Source of the DNA: Kiritimatiellia bacterium
Lineage (GTDB): Bacteria > Verrucomicrobiota > Kiritimatiellia > CAIQIC01 > JAGNIJ01
Assembly: GCA_018001225.1 (NCBI GenBank)
Contig: JAGNIJ010000035.1
Coordinates: 1 to 48,660, forward strand
Reading direction: 5' to 3'
DNA: 48,660 nucleotides
Shown: in pieces, positions 7,853 through 16,541 of the stretch
Numbering within the stretch: position 1 is the stretch's first letter
Layout: the number at the start of each line of letters is the position of its first letter
Notes under the pieces: model-generated
Databases searched by the model: none
Told to the model about the DNA's origin: nothing
The model's input: only the letters and a program-made list of their open reading frames with translations
Program-made: the position numbers and the translations under genes

Positions 7853-9073
7853 ATGAAAATCGTTCTCGCATACTCCGGCGGGCTGGACACGTCCGTCATC
7901 CTGAAGTGGCTCTCGGAGACCTACCACGCCGAGATCGTCGCCTTCGCGGCGGACATCGGGCAGGAGGAGGAGCTCAAGGGCCTACGGCAGAAGGCGCTCA
8001 AGACCGGCGCGAGCAAGATCTACATCGACGACTTGCAGGCCGAGTTCGCGCGCGATTTCATCTTCCCGATGTTCCGCGCGGGCGCGCTCTACGAGAACCA
8101 GTACTTCCTCGGCACCTCCATCGCGCGGCCCCTGATCGCCAAGCGCATGGTCGAGATCGCGAAGAAGGAAAAGGCCCAGGCCATCGCCCACGGCGCGACG
8201 GGCAAGGGCAACGACCAGGTCCGGTTCGAACTGACCGCCGCCGCGCTCGCGCCCGAGCTGCAGGTGATCGCCCCGTGGCGCGAGGAGCGCTACCGCGAGC
8301 AGTTCCCCGGCCGCGCGGAGATGATCCGCTACTGCGAAAAGCACGGCATCCCCGTGCAGGCGACGGCGAAAAAGCCGTACTCGACCGACCGGAACCTGCT
8401 CCACATCTCCTACGAGGCCGGCATCCTGGAGGATCCGTGGCTGGACGCGTTTGCGCCGTCGAACAAGGACATGTTCCGCCTCTCCGTCGCGCCCGAGGAC
8501 GCCCCGGACAAGGCGGAGCTCGTTGCGCTGGATTTCGTCCGCGGCGACTGCGTGGCCGTGAACGGAAAAAAACTCGATCCGCTGGGCGTGATGAAGACGC
8601 TCAACCGGATCGGTGGGCGGCACGGGGTGGGGCGGGTGGACCTCGTGGAGAACCGGTTCGTCGGCATGAAGAGCCGCGGCGTCTACGAAACACCCGGCGG
8701 CGCGATCCTGCACTTCGCGCACCGGCAGGTCGAGACGCTGACGATGGACCGCGAGGTGATGCACCTGCGCGACTCCCTGATCCCGAAGTACTCCGAGCTG
8801 GTGTACTACGGGTTCTGGTTCGCGCCCGAGCGGCTCGCCCTGCAGGCGCTGGTCGAGGAGAGCCAGAAGAACGTCACCGGCACCGTCCGCGTGCGCCTGT
8901 ACAAGGGCGGGCTCTACGTCGCCGGGCGCAAGAGCCCGGTCAGCCTCTACAACCCGCAGATCGCGACCATGGACGCCGACCCGACCCGCGCCTACAACCA
9001 GGGCGACGCGACCGGGTTCATCCGCCTCAACGCGCTGCGGCTGAAGGTGGGGGCCCGCAGATCACGCCGATAG
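7853..9073 (+). CDS. argG: Argininosuccinate synthase
   Basis: Joins citrulline and aspartate with ATP to give argininosuccinate. The 406-residue protein has the PP-loop AYSGGLDTS (6-14), [13 protein letters not shown] and the C-terminal region [17 protein letters not shown]. The ATG at 7853 follows GGGAGAAGAAG at good spacing and gives the family's usual start ([10 protein letters not shown]); an in-frame ATG at 7838 is less likely. The final codons (ARRSRR) are encoded by a half copy of the CGCAGATCACGCCGAT repeat, so the extreme C-terminus looks acquired. argH is not adjacent. Confidence 0.95.
   Translation: MKIVLAYSGGLDTSVILKWLSETYHAEIVAFAADIGQEEELKGLRQKALKTGASKIYIDDLQAEFARDFIFPMFRAGALYENQYFLGTSIARPLIAKRMVEIAKKEKAQAIAHGATGKGNDQVRFELTAAALAPELQVIAPWREERYREQFPGRAEMIRYCEKHGIPVQATAKKPYSTDRNLLHISYEAGILEDPWLDAFAPSNKDMFRLSVAPEDAPDKAELVALDFVRGDCVAVNGKKLDPLGVMKTLNRIGGRHGVGRVDLVENRFVGMKSRGVYETPGGAILHFAHRQVETLTMDREVMHLRDSLIPKYSELVYYGFWFAPERLALQALVEESQKNVTGTVRVRLYKGGLYVAGRKSPVSLYNPQIATMDADPTRAYNQGDATGFIRLNALRLKVGARRSRR
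9050..9072. repeat. Half copy of the CGCAGAT repeat forming the argG 3' end
   Basis: CCCGCAGATCACGCCGAT is identical to the left arm of the element at 4331-4396. Here it supplies the last six codons and the stop of argG. No complementary right arm follows. Confidence 0.6.
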
Positions 9074-9091
9074 ACGCCAATGCCGTTTGAA

Positions 9092-9121
9092 TTGGCCAAG
9101 TCGCGCGCCGTTGCGTACAAT
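9092..9121 (+). promoter_or_regulatory. Putative lysA promoter
   Basis: TTGGCC (9092-9097), an 18-nt spacer and TACAAT (9116-9121), 8 nt before the lysA ATG. There is no purine-rich ribosome binding site, so transcription would begin at or next to the start codon. Confidence 0.5.
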
Positions 9122-9129
9122 CACACTCC

Positions 9130-10389
9130 ATGACAAACGCTTTCCCCATGGTTCGCGGGCGGTTGATGGCGGAGGGGGTGCCGGTGGAAGCGTTGGCTTC
9201 GCGGTACGGGACGCCGCTGTACGTGTACAGCCGTTCGCATATCGAATCCCAGTTCGCGGCGCTGGCGGAGGCCATGGCGCCGGTCGAGCCGCTGATCTGC
9301 TACTCGGTCAAGGTCAACACCAACGCGGCCGTGATCGGGACCTTAGCGGAGCTCGGGGCGGGGGCGGACGTCGTGTCCGGCGGCGAGCTGTACCGCGCGC
9401 GCCGCGCGGGCGTGCCGCCGTCGCGCATCGTCTTCGCCGGCGTCGGCAAGACCCGCGAGGAAATCGAGTACGCCCTGCGGGCAGGCATCCTGTTCTTCAC
9501 GGTGGAATCCGAGCCGGAACTGTACCGGATCGCGGACTGCGCGCGGCGGCTGGGCCGGAAGGCCCGCATCGCGCTGCGCGCGAACCCGGACGTGGACCCG
9601 GAGACGCACCACTACATCAGCACGGGCAAGGCGGAAAACAAGTTCGGCCTCGACCTCCGGCGCATCGAGCGGGCCTACCGCCGCGCGGCGGCGCACCCGT
9701 CGCTGGAGATCGCCGGGTTGCACATGCACATCGGCTCGCAACTCCTGAACCCCGCGCCGTACGGGCATGCCCTGGAGCGGGTGGCCGATTTGTGCCGCCG
9801 CCTGCGCGCCCGCTACCCGACGTTCCGCCATCTCGACCTCGGCGGCGGGCTGGGCATTCAGTACAAGCCGGGCCAGCAGCCTCTGGACCCGGCGCGGTTC
9901 GCGAAGACCGTCCTGCCGTTCCTGAAGGAGTCGGGCCTGCGGATCGTCCTGGAGCCGGGCCGGTTTCTCGTCGGCAATGCGGGGCTCCTGGTGATGCGGG
10001 TTCAGTACGTGAAGGACGGGCCGTCGAAGAAGTTCATCATCGTGGACGCGGGGATGAACGACCTGATCCGTCCGCCCCTGTACCAGGCCCATCACGAGAT
10101 TGTCCCCGTCCGCGCCGCGCGGGGGACCGTGCGGGGCGACGTCGTCGGGCCGATCTGCGAGTCCGCCGATTTCCTCGCGCAGGATCGCGAACTGCCGGCC
10201 GTACGCGAGGGCGACCTGCTGGCCGTGTTGAGCGCCGGGGCCTACGGGTTCGCAATGGCCTCGAACTACAACAGCCGTCCGCGCCCGGCCGAGGTGATGG
10301 TCAAAGGCCGCCGCCATGCCCTTGTCCGCCGGCGCGAGGGCCGGGAAGACCTGGTCCGCGGGGAGCAACTCCCGCGTTGGATGCCGTAA
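9130..10389 (+). CDS. lysA: Diaminopimelate decarboxylase
   Basis: Last step of lysine synthesis: PLP-dependent decarboxylation of meso-diaminopimelate. The 419-residue fold-type III enzyme has the PLP Lys61 in CYSVKVN, HMHIGSQL, LDLGGGLGIQY, the glycine/phosphate motif EPGRFLVGNAG, and CESADFLAQD with the catalytic Cys from the other subunit. It also has GAYGFAMASNYN. dapA and dapB are about 12 kb downstream on the other strand. The ATG at 9130 is used; an internal ATG at 9148 is possible. Confidence 0.95.
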   Translation: MTNAFPMVRGRLMAEGVPVEALASRYGTPLYVYSRSHIESQFAALAEAMAPVEPLICYSVKVNTNAAVIGTLAELGAGADVVSGGELYRARRAGVPPSRIVFAGVGKTREEIEYALRAGILFFTVESEPELYRIADCARRLGRKARIALRANPDVDPETHHYISTGKAENKFGLDLRRIERAYRRAAAHPSLEIAGLHMHIGSQLLNPAPYGHALERVADLCRRLRARYPTFRHLDLGGGLGIQYKPGQQPLDPARFAKTVLPFLKESGLRIVLEPGRFLVGNAGLLVMRVQYVKDGPSKKFIIVDAGMNDLIRPPLYQAHHEIVPVRAARGTVRGDVVGPICESADFLAQDRELPAVREGDLLAVLSAGAYGFAMASNYNSRPRPAEVMVKGRRHALVRRREGREDLVRGEQLPRWMP

Positions 10390-10397
10390 GTGTGGCG

Positions 10398-10439
10398 CGG
10401 CCGTCCCGGCCGTGAGGAAAACGGACGGGACGCCCGTCC
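10398..10439. terminator. Two tandem GC hairpins between convergent genes
   Basis: CGGCC-GTCCC-GGCCG (10398-10412) and GGACGGG-ACG-CCCGTCC (10423-10439) lie in the 61-bp gap between lysA and the convergent mdcA-like gene. They could end transcription from both sides. There is no clear T-tract, so they may instead be a repeat element. Confidence 0.45.
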
Positions 10440-10450
10440 CGCTGTTCCCG

Positions 10451-12079
10451 TCACCCCGTGCAGCCCGGCGGCACCTGGTAGAGGCCTTTTGAGATTTTCA
10501 CCAGGTCCTGGAGGCTCCGCGCGGCCAGCCGGTCGGGCGTGGCCTGTTCCAGAGACAGGCCCAGGTCTTCCGGCGTTTTCACCACGCCTGCGCGGCGCAG
10601 GCGGTCGGCCTGGTCCGCGTGGATCGTCCGGCCCACGGGTGTGTCGCCCGCGACGGCGGCCACGGCCAGCCGGCGCGATTCGAGGTCCGGGGTCTTGTCC
10701 AGATAGGCGATGCCGCGCTCGGTGACGATATGCGTGACCTGCTCGCCGGCGATCATCACCGGCGGAAACGCGAAGACGCCCTGCCGGTGCAGTTCCAGCG
10801 CGTCGAGCTGCTCGACGAACACCGGGATCTGTTTCTTCTCGCTGACCGTCGGTGTCATCTGCACCACGAGCTTGCGGCCCTGGAACAGGCCGTTCTCCCA
10901 CCGGCCGGCTTTCGCCACGGCCGGCGGATAGTTCCGCCGGCCCGGCGGCGAGCCGCCCAGGTTCGGCGCGCCGCCGAAGCCCGCGATCATGCCCTTGATC
11001 GCGGTCGAGCTGTTGCCGTCGCGATCAATCTGCAGCGTCGCGCCGATGAACAGATCAATCGCATAGAGCCCGGCGATGTGCGCGAAGCAGCGGTTCGAGC
11101 GCAGGTGGCCGTCGGGGCCGATGGAGAACACATCGCTCCGCGCCTGCACGTACTTCTCCATGCCCGGCTCGCCGCCGAACGAGAAGACGTGCTCGACGAA
11201 GCCCTTCTCGATCGCGGGGATCAGGGTGGGGTGGGGATTGAGCACCCAGTGCGTGCAGCACTTTCCCTTGAGGCCCAGTTCTTTTCCGTACGTCGGGAGC
11301 AGCAGTTCGATCGCCGCGGTCGAGTAGCCCAGCCCGTGGTTCAGCGCACGCACGCCGTACTCGGCGTAGATGCCTTTCAGGGTCATCATGGCCATCAGGA
11401 TCTGCTGGGGCGTGATCTTCGCGGGGTCGCGCGTGAAGAGCGGCTGCAGGTGGTACTCCTCGCCCGTGACGACGATGAAATCCACCCAGCCCGCGGGGAT
11501 ATCCACCCGCGGCAGGCGCTTCAACTGCTTCTTCACTTGCACGATCACGACGCCGGCCTTGAAGTGCGCCGCCTCGGCGATGAGCGCGGTATCCTCGGTG
11601 TTGAAGCCGGTGAACAGGTTGCCCTCCGCGTCGCAGGCCTCGGCGACGAGCAGGGCGACCTGGGGGCAGAGGTCCACGACGTAGCGCCCGTAGAGCTCGA
11701 GGTAGGTGTGGATCGCGCCGATCTTCACCTTCTTCTCGTCGGCGAGCTGGTAGAGCGCCTTGGACTGCGGGCCGGAGTAGGCGAAGTCCAGCCGCGAGGC
11801 GATGCCCTTGCGGAACAGCTCGATATGCTCCGGCAGGGCGACGGTGGACTGGACCATGTGCAGGTCGCGGACGCGGCGCGGGTCGAGCTGGAGCAGTGCG
11901 CGCGCCAGGAAATCGGCCTGTTTCTGGTTGTCGCCCTCGATGCACACCCGGTCGCCGCGCTTCAGCACGGCGGCGAGCAGCGCGGCCGCCTTCTCCTTCG
12001 GCACCCGCTTGCCTCGCGCGAGCCGGCGGCCGCGGCGGAGGCGCTCGAGGTAATCCTTTTTCCGGCGCTCGAAGTTCAT
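10451..12079 (-). CDS. mdcA: Malonate decarboxylase alpha subunit homologue (MdcA), orphan
   Basis: MdcA exchanges the acetyl group on the enzyme's acyl-carrier protein for malonyl (a CoA-transferase-like step). The 542-residue length matches the family. Characteristic stretches are EGDNQKQADFLARAL, YSGPQSKALYQL, GAIHTYLELYGRYVVDL, FNTEDTALIAEAA, THWVLNPHPTLIPAIEKG, SFGGEPGMEKY, GFGGAPNLGGSPPGRR and VTHIVTERGIAYL. The start has a good GGAGG. The other subunits (MdcB, C, D, E, G, H) are not adjacent; the partner gene is instead a nitrilase-superfamily enzyme overlapping by 4 bp. Either the complex is split elsewhere or this homologue acts on another acyl group. Confidence 0.83.
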   Translation of the reverse strand: MNFERRKKDYLERLRRGRRLARGKRVPKEKAAALLAAVLKRGDRVCIEGDNQKQADFLARALLQLDPRRVRDLHMVQSTVALPEHIELFRKGIASRLDFAYSGPQSKALYQLADEKKVKIGAIHTYLELYGRYVVDLCPQVALLVAEACDAEGNLFTGFNTEDTALIAEAAHFKAGVVIVQVKKQLKRLPRVDIPAGWVDFIVVTGEEYHLQPLFTRDPAKITPQQILMAMMTLKGIYAEYGVRALNHGLGYSTAAIELLLPTYGKELGLKGKCCTHWVLNPHPTLIPAIEKGFVEHVFSFGGEPGMEKYVQARSDVFSIGPDGHLRSNRCFAHIAGLYAIDLFIGATLQIDRDGNSSTAIKGMIAGFGGAPNLGGSPPGRRNYPPAVAKAGRWENGLFQGRKLVVQMTPTVSEKKQIPVFVEQLDALELHRQGVFAFPPVMIAGEQVTHIVTERGIAYLDKTPDLESRRLAVAAVAGDTPVGRTIHADQADRLRRAGVVKTPEDLGLSLEQATPDRLAARSLQDLVKISKGLYQVPPGCTG

Positions 12080-13020
12080 GGTTTCCTCCGGGGCTTGTGG
12101 ATGCTGTAGCGGCGCGCCGGCTCGAACAGGCTGCGGGCCTGCCGCGAAAGGACCGAGCCGTACGAGGCCACGTTGCGGTCCTCGAGGTGGTCGAAGTGCA
12201 TGGGCGTGTCGGACCCGATCCCGAGCCGCTTGAGCGGCTCGGGATCGAGCTCGGAATAGATGATCTCCTCCGTGCCGCGGGCGAGGGCGAGGGTCTGGGC
12301 GATGGGCGAGACGATCATGCTGTGGCCGAAGTAATTCGTGCCGGCGGCATCGGCGCCCACGGCGTTGACGGCGATCATGTAGACGTGGTTGTCGTACGCG
12401 CGCATCTTGTTGGTCAGCTCCCAGATATCGAAGGCGCGCAGCAGGGCCGAGGGGCGGGCGATGATCTGTGCGCCCTTGATGGCCAGGATGCGCGAGACCT
12501 CGGGGAAGTCGCCGTCGTAGCAGATCATCATGCCGACCGCCCCGAACTCGGTCGGGATCACGGGATAGCTCACCCCGGGCGTCGTCCAGCCGCCGGCGCC
12601 GAGCCGCTCGGCCGGGAAGGGGTGGGTCTTGCGGTACACGCCGGCGACGTCGCCGCGCGCGTCGATGAGGAACGCGCTGTTGTAGATCGTCCGGTGCTCG
12701 CGCCCGCGTTCGTAGGTCGGCAGGACGCAGTAGGCGCGTTCCTCGCGGCAGACCTTCCGGATCGGGTCCAGGATCGTGTCGATCCGCGGCGGCAGCAGGA
12801 CGTGGAAGGCGTCCAGCGGCAGGTTGGGATGAAACCCCGTGGTGATGCTCTCCGGGAACACGACGAGTTTCGCGCCGGTCTCGCGGACGGCGCGGCGGAA
12901 CCAGGCGATCACTTTCTCGAGATTATAGAGAATGTCGTTGGGCTTCGGCGCGATCTGAACGCCCGCGACGACGACCCTCTTGACCCGGCTTTTCAGCGAC
13001 GCGCTCTTCCTGCTGGCCAT
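12076..13020 (-). CDS. Carbon-nitrogen hydrolase (nitrilase superfamily)
   Basis: Probably an amidase or N-carbamoyl hydrolase; the substrate is unknown. The 314-residue protein has the Glu-Lys-Cys triad: Glu57 (LVVFPESITTG), Lys131 (YRKTHPF) and Cys167 (MMICYDGDFPE). The ATG at 13020 is preferred because AAAGGA lies 8 nt upstream; an in-frame ATG at 13029 has almost no spacing. It is translationally coupled to the MdcA homologue, so both probably act in one small pathway, for example release of a short dicarboxylate from an amide (inference). Confidence 0.85.
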   Translation of the reverse strand: MASRKSASLKSRVKRVVVAGVQIAPKPNDILYNLEKVIAWFRRAVRETGAKLVVFPESITTGFHPNLPLDAFHVLLPPRIDTILDPIRKVCREERAYCVLPTYERGREHRTIYNSAFLIDARGDVAGVYRKTHPFPAERLGAGGWTTPGVSYPVIPTEFGAVGMMICYDGDFPEVSRILAIKGAQIIARPSALLRAFDIWELTNKMRAYDNHVYMIAVNAVGADAAGTNYFGHSMIVSPIAQTLALARGTEEIIYSELDPEPLKRLGIGSDTPMHFDHLEDRNVASYGSVLSRQARSLFEPARRYSIHKPRRKP

Positions 13021-13048
13021 GGCTGCCATCCTTTCCGATTCGGCAAAA

Positions 13049-13080
13049 CGCGGGAATTGTTCCCGATTCGCGGGAATTGT
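13049..13080. promoter_or_regulatory. Candidate operator: 12-bp direct repeat with 20-bp period
   Basis: CGCGGGAATTGT occurs at 13049-13060 and exactly again at 13069-13080, two helical turns apart. The first copy is part of the palindrome CGGGAA-TTG-TTCCCG (13051-13065). The sites lie between divergent genes, so one regulator could control both. Confidence 0.5.
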
Positions 13081-13159
13081 CAGCAACAATATGCAAGCGG
13101 TTTTTGCTTCCCCGCCGCGCGCCCCTGCGCTACACGTGCAGGAACGGGAGATGATGACC

Positions 13160-15382
13160 ATGAATCCGCTCAATGCCTTGCTCTGGGTCTTCCTGGCCGG
13201 CGGCGCGGCGTCCGGCCCGGCCGGGAGTGCCGTCGAGCCGTCGGGCTTCCACCTGCAGGCCGGTCGGTTCGGCATGCCGGCCGCGTCCCTCCGCGGCTTC
13301 GTCTTCGTGGCGGGCGGCTGCTCCGACGACGGGCTCTGCGACGACATCGAAGGCATGGACCCGCGAACGGGCGTGGTGCTGTCCATGGCGCCCTCCGTGC
13401 TCCCGCGGTATTTCCACGGCGGCGCGGCGTACAACGACCGGTTCATCCTCGTCGGCGGGGTGCCGGAGGAGGGCGGGGTGACGGGCGAGGTGGAGGAATT
13501 CACGCCGGACGGCGAGGGCTCGGTCCGCCGGCTTCCGCCGCTGCCCGTGCCGGTGTCCCGGGCGGGGGTCGCGGTCCACGGGGACCGGCTGTACGTGGTC
13601 GGCGGGGAGACGGGCGATCGCACACGCACGGCGAAGGTGCAGATCTTCGATTTCAAGTCCGGGACCTGGTCGGCGGGCGCGGACCTGCCCGTGCCCCGCG
13701 AGGGCCTGGTCCTGGAGAAGGACGGCCGGCTCTACGCGCCCGGCGGGTACGACGGGGTCAAGGCCATCACGGATTTCCAGGTGTACGACATCGCCGCCGA
13801 CCGGTGGGAGCGCCTGACGGACTTGCCGATCAAGATGAGCGCGCACAGCGGCGTGATCGTCGGCGACACGCTCTACACCTTCGGCGACTACGAGGTTCTG
13901 AACCGGACCGCCGCCTGCGACCTGAAGACCGGGGAGTGGTCGCTGATCGAGGCCGGCTACCGGTCGAGCCGGCACAATGCGGCCGTGGTGCACAGCAACG
14001 AGGTCCTGGTCATCGGCGGCAACTTGAGCCCGAGCGGCCCCTTCGTGAACGGCATCCAGCGATTCCCCGTGGATGCGCTGGCGGCCGCGCCCCGGCGCCC
14101 GTGGACGGCGGAGAACGAGCCCAAGCCCGAGCGGGCGCCCGCTCCCGCCGTGAGGGATCGCGAGGAAGCCGAGGCGGCCCCGGCGCCCGTGTCGGCGCCG
14201 AAGGGACCGGAACCGTCGGGCTTCGAGCTGTCCGGAAAGCCGGCCCCGGATTTCGAGTTGGAGTTGCTCGACGGCTCCGCGTTCCGCCTGGCCGACCACA
14301 AGGACAAGATCGTCGTCCTTGATTTCTGGGCGACCTGGTGCCCGCCGTGCCTGAAGGCCTTGCCGCACATGGCCGCGCTGGCGACCGATTACGAGGGCAA
14401 AGACGTCGTGTTCCTCGGCGTCAGCCGCGACCGGCCGGGCGACAAGGATAAGATCGCGCCCCTGCTGGCCGAACACAAGGTCCCGTACCCGACCGGCCTG
14501 GACCTTCAGGGGCTTGGCCTGGACTACTCCGTGGCCGGGATCCCGTGCGTCGTGCTGATCGGGCGCGACGGCCGGGTACAGGGCCGGCAGGTCGGTTTCT
14601 GGGATGAAGGGCCCGCGGAGTTACGCAGGGCCATCGATCAACTGCTCGCCGGCGAGACCCTGCCCAGCGCCAAGCCGCCGCCCAAGGCCGCCGTGCCGAA
14701 GGAGGAGCGGAGCCCCCGCGCGGCGATCCGGAGGAGAGCGATGGAATCGGTGGAGCCGGACGAGCGGTTTTTCACGCTGAAGTGGCGGCGCGAGATCGAG
14801 CGGCCCTCGCGGGAGGTCTCGTCGAGGACGCGGCTGGACCTCCATGTGCCGCCCGATCGCCTGGTGGTGGCCTCCGATGACACGCTTCACGTGCTCAAGG
14901 CCTCGGACGGCGAAATCCTGCGGACGATCCCGCTGCCCGAGGCGGCCGTGGAGCCGGACGAGATGGACCGGCGCCCGTTCCTGGTGTACCTGCAGGACGG
15001 GACCCATAGCGTGGTGGCCGCCGTCCGGACGAAGTACGAGGTGACGGAGACCGGCCCCTCCAGCCGCTCTTTCCGGACCGTGCGAACGGATGTCTTCGGC
15101 TTCACGGAATCCGGCGGGACGATCTGGACGAACACGCTGGATGAATCGTCGAGCGTCATGCAGGTCCTGGCGATCCCGGTCGCGGCGGATCGCGATTACC
15201 TCCTGGTCGCCGGCTGGAACCAGTTCCTGCTGATCGACCCGAAGGGCGAGATCAAGCTCGACCAGGCCGTGGGCTTCCAGGATCAGTGGACGATCCGGCC
15301 CGGCGCGGACGGCAAGCTGGCGGTGGTGATCCGCGGCGACGACGTGGCCGCCTACGAGTGGAACCCGCTGGCCGGCGATTGA
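13160..15382 (+). CDS. Secreted Kelch-repeat / TlpA-like thioredoxin / C-terminal propeller-like fusion protein
   Basis: A 740-residue, three-part protein. After a short signal sequence (about 1-20), Kelch-type repeats run to about residue 310 (HGGAAYNDRFILVGGV; GVAVHGDRLYVVGGETGD; GLVLEKDGRLYAPGGYDG). A Pro/Ala/Glu-rich linker follows. Residues about 354-490 are a TlpA/ResA-like thioredoxin with WCPPC (Cys394, Cys397) and the cis-Pro loop VAGIPCVVLIG. The C-terminal 230 residues resemble a PQQ/WD-type propeller part. The thioredoxin is probably a periplasmic reductant or disulfide handler, with the flanking domains as docking surfaces (inference). The ATG at 13160 has GGGAG at 9 nt; ATGs at 13151 and 13154 are also possible. 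Confidence 0.75.
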   Translation: MNPLNALLWVFLAGGAASGPAGSAVEPSGFHLQAGRFGMPAASLRGFVFVAGGCSDDGLCDDIEGMDPRTGVVLSMAPSVLPRYFHGGAAYNDRFILVGGVPEEGGVTGEVEEFTPDGEGSVRRLPPLPVPVSRAGVAVHGDRLYVVGGETGDRTRTAKVQIFDFKSGTWSAGADLPVPREGLVLEKDGRLYAPGGYDGVKAITDFQVYDIAADRWERLTDLPIKMSAHSGVIVGDTLYTFGDYEVLNRTAACDLKTGEWSLIEAGYRSSRHNAAVVHSNEVLVIGGNLSPSGPFVNGIQRFPVDALAAAPRRPWTAENEPKPERAPAPAVRDREEAEAAPAPVSAPKGPEPSGFELSGKPAPDFELELLDGSAFRLADHKDKIVVLDFWATWCPPCLKALPHMAALATDYEGKDVVFLGVSRDRPGDKDKIAPLLAEHKVPYPTGLDLQGLGLDYSVAGIPCVVLIGRDGRVQGRQVGFWDEGPAELRRAIDQLLAGETLPSAKPPPKAAVPKEERSPRAAIRRRAMESVEPDERFFTLKWRREIERPSREVSSRTRLDLHVPPDRLVVASDDTLHVLKASDGEILRTIPLPEAAVEPDEMDRRPFLVYLQDGTHSVVAAVRTKYEVTETGPSSRSFRTVRTDVFGFTESGGTIWTNTLDESSSVMQVLAIPVAADRDYLLVAGWNQFLLIDPKGEIKLDQAVGFQDQWTIRPGADGKLAVVIRGDDVAAYEWNPLAGD

Positions 15383-15406
15383 CCTCCGCCGCAAAACCGC
15401 TAGGGT
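15379..15406 (+). promoter_or_regulatory. Putative metF promoter, leaderless
   Basis: TTGACC (15379-15384), a 16-nt spacer and TAGGGT (15401-15406), only 7 nt before the metF ATG. There is no ribosome binding site. The -35 box overlaps the stop codon of the preceding gene. Confidence 0.45.
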
Positions 15407-15413
15407 AGGCGCC

Positions 15414-16286
15414 ATGCCGGACCGGACCATCGCCGAATTGCTGCAGCGCGCCTCGCGCCCCTTGCTTTCTTTTGAATTTTTCCCGCCGAAGGATGAGAAG
15501 GGGTTGGACACGCTGCGGAAGGCCGCGGGACAGCTCGTCGCCGCGCGCCCGGATTTCGTGACGGTCACCTACGGTGCGGGAGGCTCCACCCGCGAGCGCA
15601 CGCTGGAGGTGTGCGAACTCCTGCGCGCGATGGGTTTTGCCGTCGTCATGCCGCACCTCACCTGCGTCGGGTCCAGCCGCGCGGAGCTGGTGGAATACGC
15701 CGAGGAATTGTACCGCCGCGGCTACCGCAACATTATGACCCTGCGCGGCGACCCGCCGAAGGGCGAGACCCTCTTCCGCGTGGCGAAGGACGGTTTGGCG
15801 CACGCCTCCGACCTCGTCGCCCTGCTTAAGGGCCGGCATGCCGATTTCTGCTGCGGGGTGGCGGGTTATCCGGAGAAGCATCCCGAGGCCGCCAGCCTGC
15901 CCTCGGATATCGCGAATCTCAAGGCCAAGCTGGCCGCCGGGGGCGACTTCGTCACCACCCAGCTTTTTTTTGAGAACCGTTTTTACGCGGACTATGTCCG
16001 GCGCTGCCGGGAGGCGGGCCTCGCGCAGCCAATCCTGCCGGGGATCATGCCGGCGCTTTCGCACAAGCAGATCCAGCGGTTCACGGCGGTCTGCGGCGCG
16101 ACCTTCCCCGGCCCGCTGGCCACGCAACTGGCCGCGGCGGCGGACGACGCGGCCGCCGCGCAGGTCGGCATGGCCTGGGCGCAGGGACAGGTGGAGCAGT
16201 TGCTCCGGGACGGCGTCCCGGGGATTCATCTCTACGTCCTCAACCGCGCCCACGCCGCGCCGCTGATCGCCGCCCTCCGGCGGTGA
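15414..16286 (+). CDS. metF: Methylenetetrahydrofolate reductase
   Basis: Reduces 5,10-methylene-THF to 5-methyl-THF, the methyl donor for methionine synthase. The 290-residue TIM-barrel flavoprotein has the catalytic Glu in LSFEFFPPK (Glu21), FVTVTYGAGGST, the FAD/NADH region MTLRGDPPKG and a C-terminal GIHLYVLNR. It stands 32 bp after the Kelch-thioredoxin gene and immediately before a cobalamin riboswitch. That is suggestive because B12-dependent methionine synthase uses its product. Confidence 0.95.
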   Translation: MPDRTIAELLQRASRPLLSFEFFPPKDEKGLDTLRKAAGQLVAARPDFVTVTYGAGGSTRERTLEVCELLRAMGFAVVMPHLTCVGSSRAELVEYAEELYRRGYRNIMTLRGDPPKGETLFRVAKDGLAHASDLVALLKGRHADFCCGVAGYPEKHPEAASLPSDIANLKAKLAAGGDFVTTQLFFENRFYADYVRRCREAGLAQPILPGIMPALSHKQIQRFTAVCGATFPGPLATQLAAAADDAAAAQVGMAWAQGQVEQLLRDGVPGIHLYVLNRAHAAPLIAALRR

Positions 16287-16295
16287 TCGGCGCCC

Positions 16296-16325
16296 TTGAC
16301 ACGCCGCCTCCCCCGGACGTACCCT
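16296..16325 (+). promoter_or_regulatory. Promoter for the riboswitch transcript
   Basis: A perfect TTGACA (16296-16301), an 18-nt spacer and TACCCT (16320-16325), placed just before the aptamer. Transcription would begin around 16332, giving a leader of about 210 nt before the first gene. Confidence 0.5.
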
Positions 16326-16334
16326 GCGCGCAGT

Positions 16335-16495
16335 TCTTTGCTGAAACCTGTGCGCGGGAAAAGCGAACGGAAGTCCGTGCGAATCGGACGCGGTCGCGCC
16401 GCTGTAACCGGCTACAAACCCCGACAGCCACGGAAGGCCACATCTCCTTCCGGAAGGCGGGGCGAGGCCTGATGCCGGGAGCCAGAAGACGAGTT
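16335..16495 (+). ncRNA. Cobalamin (B12) riboswitch
   Basis: The leader has the conserved order of a cobalamin aptamer: GCGGGAAAAGCGAACGGAA, then a Pu-rich stem with TCCGTGCGAATCGGACGCGG, GCCGCTGTAACCGG, CAGCCACGGAAGG, and finally the B12-box-like GGGAGCCAGAAGACGAG (16477-16493). The downstream ribosome binding region (GAGGAGTGGAAAGG, 16523-16536) lies close enough for translational control through the kissing loop, although a short T-run (16494-16498) could take part in termination. It controls the DUF4465 gene and probably the pseudopilin behind it. Boundaries are approximate. Confidence 0.85.
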
Positions 16496-16541
16496 TTTCC
16501 CGCTGCCCAAACGCTCCCGCACGAGGAGTGGAAAGGCGTCC

